Part shown: piece after piece, positions 59,070-64,000 of the stretch
Numbering within the stretch: position 1 is the first letter of the stretch
Layout: each line of letters begins with the position of its first letter
Program-made: the position numbers and the translations under genes
The notes under the pieces: generated by a model
Told to the model about the DNA's origin: nothing
The model's database searches: none
Seen by the model: only the letters and a program-made list of their open reading frames with translations
Assembly: GCA_000302695.1 (NCBI GenBank)
Contig: AMFN01000015.1
Coordinates: 174,332-238,331 of the forward strand
From: Enterobacteriaceae bacterium LSJC7
Lineage (GTDB): Bacteria > Pseudomonadota > Gammaproteobacteria > Enterobacterales > Enterobacteriaceae
DNA length: 64,000 bases
Direction of reading: 5' to 3'

Positions 59070-59347
59070 AATACTTCCCAAAATAATGTGTCTTCTTCGA
59101 TATGTTTGCGAAAGCTGTTATTTTATTCGCGTTATTATCATTAGTTTGTTACTTATGAAATAATTCCGTTTAGATATAAAAACAATGCGAAAATAATAAA
59201 TAAAATCGTGCAATATGACTGTTATCTATAAATCAGGTTTTATCCCGGCTTCCTCCACTTTTCTTATTAAATTGTTATTAGCGTCACATTATTAGTTAAC
59301 GCTTACATTCAGGAAACGGCACATCCTTGTGCCGTGATATCCCGTTA
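59070..59347. promoter_or_regulatory. AT-rich spacer with a hairpin between adhesin and exporter genes
   Basis: 278 bp, strongly AT-rich from 59100 to 59300. ACGGCACA, loop TCCT, TGTGCCGT (59316-59335) lies 13 bp after the adhesin stop with only a weak T-run. It may reduce readthrough into the exporter genes. Their own promoter could lie in the AT-rich part. Confidence 0.5.
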
Positions 59348-62300
59348 TCAGACGTTGTGCTGCAACAGTTCATCCAGCGTCACGTTGGCGGCATTATCCA
59401 GCGTGACCAACTGGGTTGACTGGAAGGCGGAACCGCTGCCGTCCCGGTCAATCGACACAATCGTGTCGGTACCCGTATGGGTGACGTTCAGGTACTGGCC
59501 CAGCGTGGCGCTGCTGCCGTTCCAGCCGATAAGCAGGTCATCAAGATTGATGTGGTCCTGCTGCGCGGCCGAGAAGTCCGTCCATACGTTGTTGGTGCCG
59601 TTACCGCCGGTGGCATCGGTGTTATCCAGCAAGTGGAAGATAACCGTGTCGCCACTGGCACCCAGGGTATAGGTGTCGTTGTAGGCGGTACTGGTCGCCG
59701 TATCGGCCTGTGCGCCGCCCGTGATGGTCGGGTGCAGGTCGATAGTCAGACTGGCGCTGGAACTGGTGCCATTGGTCCCGGTCAGGGTGTAATCGAACGT
59801 CTCCTTCTGGGTGATGGTGTTGGTGTTGAGGTTGCCGTTAAGCGCATAGCTGTAGCTGCCATCCGGGTTGATGGTGAGCGTGCCGTAGTGACCAGCCACC
59901 GTTGTGCCTGCCGCATCGTACTGGTGCAGCGTGACGCTGGACGACGCGCCGGTCACGGTGAGCGTGGTGTTCACCGAGCCAACGTTGTCACGCTCGCCGC
60001 CCGCACCGCTGCCATCATAGATGTTGCCTGTGATGGTGGAGGTGGTGTTCGGCGTGTGGAACTCAGCAAGTGCGGTTTCTGTACCGGCTACAGACGCATT
60101 GACCGTCACGGTCGGGCGCCCTGTCAGTGCAGAGGTTGACGCAGAGATGCTGGTCACGTGCAGCGTATAGTCACCGGCAGTCAGCGCCAGACCACCCAGG
60201 CTAATGGCACCTGGCGTCGAGTCACTGGTGGTGCTCAGTGCGCTGCTGCTCTGTGCCACAGTTACTCCAGAAGAGTTGGTGATGTAATAGCTCAGCGTCA
60301 GGTTTGCCGTGTTGAGCAGGTTGTTATCACTTACCGCATAGGTCAGCGAGATATTACTCAGCACGGTCCCGGCATCCACATGGATGTTCCCGGTGGCGTT
60401 CTGCGTCACGTTACCGCCAGTGGTGAGCCAGGTGGACGAGGTGACGTTGCTGTACGCTACTGCGGTTGCTGGTTCCGTCGCCGTAATGTTGATGGTGCCA
60501 GAGACATCATCCACCGCCGTGATGGCCTGCTGTTGCAGGTTCACCGTGAGCGTTGCCGACGAGCTTGCGCCCTGCGGACCACGCACCGTATAGGTGAACT
60601 GCTCGGCGGCTCCCAGCGTGGTCGGTGACAGCCCCGCGTTCAGGGTGTAGGTATAAGCCCCTTGCGCGTTGATAGTCAGCGTGCCGTACTGGCCCACGAT
60701 GGTGGTGTTGCCGGTTGCGGCCACCGCGTTACCATCCACGCTGCTGATGGTGCTGCCGGTTGGCACGGTATCGGCACCAGTGCCCTCGGTAATTACGTTG
60801 CCGGTGGTGCTGGCGGTAGCCGTGACCACGTTGTGTGAGACGTCGTTCGAGTACGCCAGATTGTAGAGCGTGGCAACCGAGACCCCGGTGGTCGGGCTTA
60901 ACAGGAAGACATAGTTACCTTCCGTGAACGACAGCGGCAAATCACCTGATACGCCGAGCAGCGTAGCGGTAAACCAGCTCGGAGTACGTTGACTCAGTTC
61001 ATACTGCCCGGATGTCTCGTTGTACTTATAGACATACAGGTCGTAAACCGTGCCGAGGTTAATGCCGAGCAGCGTTGCCTTCAGCGTCAGGCTGCGAACC
61101 TCATTCGCCCCAACAGACAGCGTGGCCTGGTCGCTCAGGTTCAGCAGACCCACGTTCAACGTGCTACCCAACTGCACGCCGAGCGTTACGCCACCGTGAC
61201 TGGAGTTGGCATGTGTCACCGTTGACAGCGCGGTATCAATATCCAGCGTTGCGGTGTCGTTAAACGCGGCCACCACTTCCGTGTTGCTGCCCGGTATACC
61301 GAGGTCGATATGCAGGTTGGCACTGGAGGTAGTGGTGCCATCGCTAAGGGTGTAGGTGAAGTCTTCACTGTGGCCGTTAGCAATGCCTGACGGTGCTGTG
61401 AGCGTATAGGTGTAGCTGCCGTCCTGGGCGATGGTCAGCGTGCCGTAAAGCCCGTTGACGGTGACACCCGTGGCACCGACGGTATGGGCGACGCCCGCGC
61501 TGTCGGTTATCTGGCTTACCAGCGTACCGGCTGTGATGCTGTCAGCGCCGTGCAGCACGTCGGTGTCGGTCACCACGTTGCCGTTAAGCGAGCCGTGCAG
61601 CGCCGCAGGCCCGGTGTCCGTCACGTTGACAGATACCGTGGTGGTTGACGCCAGCCCCAGCAGGGAGTTGCCACTGTAGCCAATCACGCGATACTGACCG
61701 GCGTCCAGATCGTCCAGGTGGACGGTGACGCGGCTGCCGCTGATGATGTTAATCAGTGCCGGGTTCGATGAGGTATCGGCCACGGTCACCCAGCTACTGG
61801 TTGTCGTGTCATAACGCTGCACCAACAGGTCAACATCGCTCAGTAAATTGAGGATGGAACCGCCGGTGACGCTGACGTCAATCGCCGCTGTGTGATCGGT
61901 AGCGACCGAGAAGCTGGCAACTGCGTTCGAGGTGCCCACCAGCGACAGGATATTACTCAGTGCGCCAATCAGCAGGAAGCCGCTGTCGGAGTAGGTGGCG
62001 GTTGTGACCACCGGCGTTTCCAGCATCTCAATATCGTTGTCGTGCGCCACCAGCGTGGTGCCTTCGTTGCCCCCCGTCGCCGTGCCGATCGTAATGTTCA
62101 GGTCCGCTGACGATGTCGTTGTGCCGTTGCTCAGGGTGTAAGTGAAGCTGTCTACCTGGCCCTGGGCCGCGCTGGAGACGTTGGTCACCGTATAGGTGTA
62201 CGAACCGTCGGCAAGGACGGTCAGCGTGCCGTAATCCCCCTGAACCGTCACGCCAGTAGTGCCCGTTGGTACGTTATATACGTTGCCGTTGCCATCCGTG

Positions 62301-64000
62301 ACCTGGCTTACCACCGTGCCGGTTGTAACAACGTCTGCACCGCTGTTGGTATCACCTTCACCGGTAATCACGTTACCGTTGGTGGTGCCGCTGATGGCAG
62401 GACCGGTGTCAGCAATATCCACGCTCACTGTGGTGGTGCTCAATAGGCCCGCGAGGGCATTGTTGCTGTAGGCCGCCACGCGGTACTGCCCAGGCGTGAG
62501 GTCATCCAGGCTGATGGACAGCGAGGTAGTGCTGATGAGGTTAATCAACGTCGGGTTGCTGGTGGTATCCGCCACGGTTACCCAGCTGTTGGTTGCTGCA
62601 TCCCAGCGCTGCACCGCGACATCGATGTCGTTAATCAGACCGAGCAGCGAGTTGCCCGTGACGGTCACGTCGATGTTGGCGCTGTGGCCGATGCCGACGT
62701 TAAAGCCCGCTACGGCGTTACCCGTGCCCAGGTTCAGCAGATCCCCGAGCAAACCGACCAGCACGATGCCGGTATCAGACGAGTTGCTGTTAACCGTTGC
62801 AGGCGCAGACGTCACATCCAGCTGGATATCGTCGTTGTTTGCCTGCAAATCGGTGGCGGTGACCGCCTGAATAGTGAAGCTCAGGCTCGGCGAGCGGCCG
62901 CTTTCGTTACCCAAATCGTCTTTCAACGTCGTGGTGAACGTATGTGGACCGTTGTCGAGTGCCGTTGCTGGCGTGAAGCTCCATGCTCCCAGCGCGCCCA
63001 CGGTGGTGCTACCGATAGCCGTGTTACCGTCATAGATGGTGATGACGTCGCCGATGTTGCCCGCGAGTATGCCGTTAAAGGTTGGCCTGTTGTCGTCGGT
63101 GGTCGTCCCTTCGAGAATCGGTCCGATAATCAGGCCCACATCGTCGGTGGCAAGCGGCGCCAGCAGCGGCGCGTCCGGTGCGGTGGCATCAATGGTGAAA
63201 TCGAGCGCCGGAGAGCGTCCGCTTTCGTTGCCAGCGGCATCGGTGATGGTGGTGGTAAAGCTGTAATCACCGTCATCCAGCGCGCCCGGCGTAAAGCTCC
63301 ATGCGCCGCCAATGCCGACGGTAGCGGAGCCAATCACCTCATCACCGTTGTAGATGGTGACGATGTCGCCGATGTTACCCGCGAGAATACCGCTGAAGGT
63401 TGGCGTATTGTCGTCGGTGGTTGAGCCTTCAAGAATTGGCCCAACGACCAGCCCCACGTCGTCGGTGGCGAGCGGCGCCAGCAGCGGCGCGTCCGGTACC
63501 ACGGTGTCGATGGTGAAATTAAGCGCCGGGGAGCGTCCGCTCTCATTGCCTGCCGCATCGGTAACGGTGGTGGTGAAGCTGTAATCACCGTCGTCCAGTG
63601 CGCCCGGCGTGAAGGTCCACGCGCCCAGTGCGCCTACCGTGGTGCTGCCGATGACTTCGTCACCGTTGTAGATAGTGACAATGTCGCCAATGTTGCCCGC
63701 CAGCACGCCGCTGAAGGTTGGCGTGTTGTCATCGGTGGTGGCACCTGGCAGGATCGGCCCGACAATCAGACCGACATCGTCGGTGGCAATCGGTGCCAGC
63801 AGCGGGGCGTCCGGTGCGGTGGCATCAATGGTGAAGTTGAGCGCCGGAGAGCGCCCGCTCTCGTTGCCTGCGGCGTCCGTGATGGTGGTGGTGAAGCTGT
63901 AATCACCGTCATCCAGTGCACCTGGCGTAAAGATCCATGTACCGCCGAGACCAACCGTCGTTGAACCGATCACCTCATCACCGTTGTAGATAGTGATGAT
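59348..64000 (-). CDS. Giant BapA-type repetitive adhesin, N-terminal part off the right edge
   Basis: Secreted or surface biofilm adhesin. The 1,550 residues visible are the C-terminal part, since the frame is open through base 64000. They begin with 106-residue Ig-like repeats (VTDAAGNESGRSPAL, PTFSGVLAGNIGDIVTIYNG). Four diverged modules of about 250-265 residues follow, each containing a VCBS-like YGTLT-x4-GSYTYT element (encoded near 62230, 61440, 60685 and 59885). The C-terminal about 120 residues form a type I secretion signal of the VCA0849/RTX-like kind (DTYTLGASGDTVIFHLLD, TDTIVSIDRDGSG). Low Cys and high Thr/Ser/Asp content are typical. Export by the three downstream genes is inferred from order. 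Confidence 0.9.
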   Translation of the reverse strand: MITIYNGDEVIGSTTVGLGGTWIFTPGALDDGDYSFTTTITDAAGNESGRSPALNFTIDATAPDAPLLAPIATDDVGLIVGPILPGATTDDNTPTFSGVLAGNIGDIVTIYNGDEVIGSTTVGALGAWTFTPGALDDGDYSFTTTVTDAAGNESGRSPALNFTIDTVVPDAPLLAPLATDDVGLVVGPILEGSTTDDNTPTFSGILAGNIGDIVTIYNGDEVIGSATVGIGGAWSFTPGALDDGDYSFTTTITDAAGNESGRSPALDFTIDATAPDAPLLAPLATDDVGLIIGPILEGTTTDDNRPTFNGILAGNIGDVITIYDGNTAIGSTTVGALGAWSFTPATALDNGPHTFTTTLKDDLGNESGRSPSLSFTIQAVTATDLQANNDDIQLDVTSAPATVNSNSSDTGIVLVGLLGDLLNLGTGNAVAGFNVGIGHSANIDVTVTGNSLLGLINDIDVAVQRWDAATNSWVTVADTTSNPTLINLISTTSLSISLDDLTPGQYRVAAYSNNALAGLLSTTTVSVDIADTGPAISGTTNGNVITGEGDTNSGADVVTTGTVVSQVTDGNGNVYNVPTGTTGVTVQGDYGTLTVLADGSYTYTVTNVSSAAQGQVDSFTYTLSNGTTTSSADLNITIGTATGGNEGTTLVAHDNDIEMLETPVVTTATYSDSGFLLIGALSNILSLVGTSNAVASFSVATDHTAAIDVSVTGGSILNLLSDVDLLVQRYDTTTSSWVTVADTSSNPALINIISGSRVTVHLDDLDAGQYRVIGYSGNSLLGLASTTTVSVNVTDTGPAALHGSLNGNVVTDTDVLHGADSITAGTLVSQITDSAGVAHTVGATGVTVNGLYGTLTIAQDGSYTYTLTAPSGIANGHSEDFTYTLSDGTTTSSANLHIDLGIPGSNTEVVAAFNDTATLDIDTALSTVTHANSSHGGVTLGVQLGSTLNVGLLNLSDQATLSVGANEVRSLTLKATLLGINLGTVYDLYVYKYNETSGQYELSQRTPSWFTATLLGVSGDLPLSFTEGNYVFLLSPTTGVSVATLYNLAYSNDVSHNVVTATASTTGNVITEGTGADTVPTGSTISSVDGNAVAATGNTTIVGQYGTLTINAQGAYTYTLNAGLSPTTLGAAEQFTYTVRGPQGASSSATLTVNLQQQAITAVDDVSGTINITATEPATAVAYSNVTSSTWLTTGGNVTQNATGNIHVDAGTVLSNISLTYAVSDNNLLNTANLTLSYYITNSSGVTVAQSSSALSTTSDSTPGAISLGGLALTAGDYTLHVTSISASTSALTGRPTVTVNASVAGTETALAEFHTPNTTSTITGNIYDGSGAGGERDNVGSVNTTLTVTGASSSVTLHQYDAAGTTVAGHYGTLTINPDGSYSYALNGNLNTNTITQKETFDYTLTGTNGTSSSASLTIDLHPTITGGAQADTATSTAYNDTYTLGASGDTVIFHLLDNTDATGGNGTNNVWTDFSAAQQDHINLDDLLIGWNGSSATLGQYLNVTHTGTDTIVSIDRDGSGSAFQSTQLVTLDNAANVTLDELLQHNV
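62854..64000 (-). repeat. 318-bp tandem repeats encoding Ig-like domains
   Basis: The marker GCGTCCGGT recurs at 63171, 63489 and 63807, exactly 318 bp (106 codons) apart, with near-identical sequence between. Three full units and a partial one are visible. The unit nearest the C-terminus (62854-63171) is more diverged. More units are expected beyond the edge. Confidence 0.95.

Noticed and set aside
59477-60139. Plus-strand frames of 156-246 codons opposite the adhesin gene
   Set aside because: They are antisense shadows of the low-complexity repeat coding sequence and lack start signals.

Overview
The window is chromosomal DNA from a member of the Enterobacteriaceae. Gene order and protein sequence follow the E. 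coli/Salmonella rpoD-dnaG-rpsU to exbBD backbone closely, and most products can be named by recalled similarity to E. coli. The gene set suggests an Enterobacter/Cronobacter/Cedecea-like genus rather than E. coli. Several loci that E. coli carries here are absent: ttdRABT, glgS-yqiJK, ygiS-ygiV-ygiW-qseBC and yqhGH. Other genes are present instead: a barstar-like gene after ygiQ, mqo beside gpr, and a BapA-type adhesin locus. No rRNA, tRNA or CRISPR array was recognised.

Region 1 (1-22 kb) is housekeeping. It holds the macromolecular-synthesis operon (rpsU-dnaG-rpoD, rpoD cut by the left edge), tsaD, plsY, folB, uppP, cca, ygiM, the ygiF-glnE pair, hldE, ubiK, ribB under an FMN riboswitch, zupT, ygiD and the tolC-ygiB-ygiC operon. 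Region 2 (22-35 kb) holds the overlapping nudF-yqiB-cpdA-yqiA set, the topoisomerase IV genes parE and parC flanking ygiN and mdaB, then plsC, ftsP, ygiQ and an orphan barstar-family gene. Region 3 (35-51 kb) holds the aldehyde-reduction group dkgA-yqhD with its regulator yqhC, then yghB, metC, exbBD behind a Fur-box-like site, yqhA, gpr, mqo, yghX, a lipoprotein carboxylesterase, yghU and a stand-alone MetQ-like lipoprotein.

Region 4 (51.3-54.2 kb) is visibly AT-richer and scarred. It has about 0.9 kb with only a gene remnant, an Opa-like outer-membrane barrel gene, two different IS3-family transposase fragments (one lacking its catalytic Glu) and a cold-shock gene. Region 5 (54.2-64 kb, minus strand) is a type I secretion locus. 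It encodes a giant repetitive adhesin that runs off the right edge, followed by a TolC-like channel, a LapB-type ABC exporter and an HlyD-like adaptor, with the last three genes overlapping. This matches the Salmonella bapABCD layout.

The most notable regulatory observation is a perfect CRP core (TGTGA-N6-TCACA) lying exactly in the -35/-10 spacer of a good sigma70 promoter for mdaB. No clearly unprecedented system was found. The best candidates for follow-up are the adhesin locus, the scarred island with the barrel protein, the orphan barstar, and the mdaB CRP arrangement.
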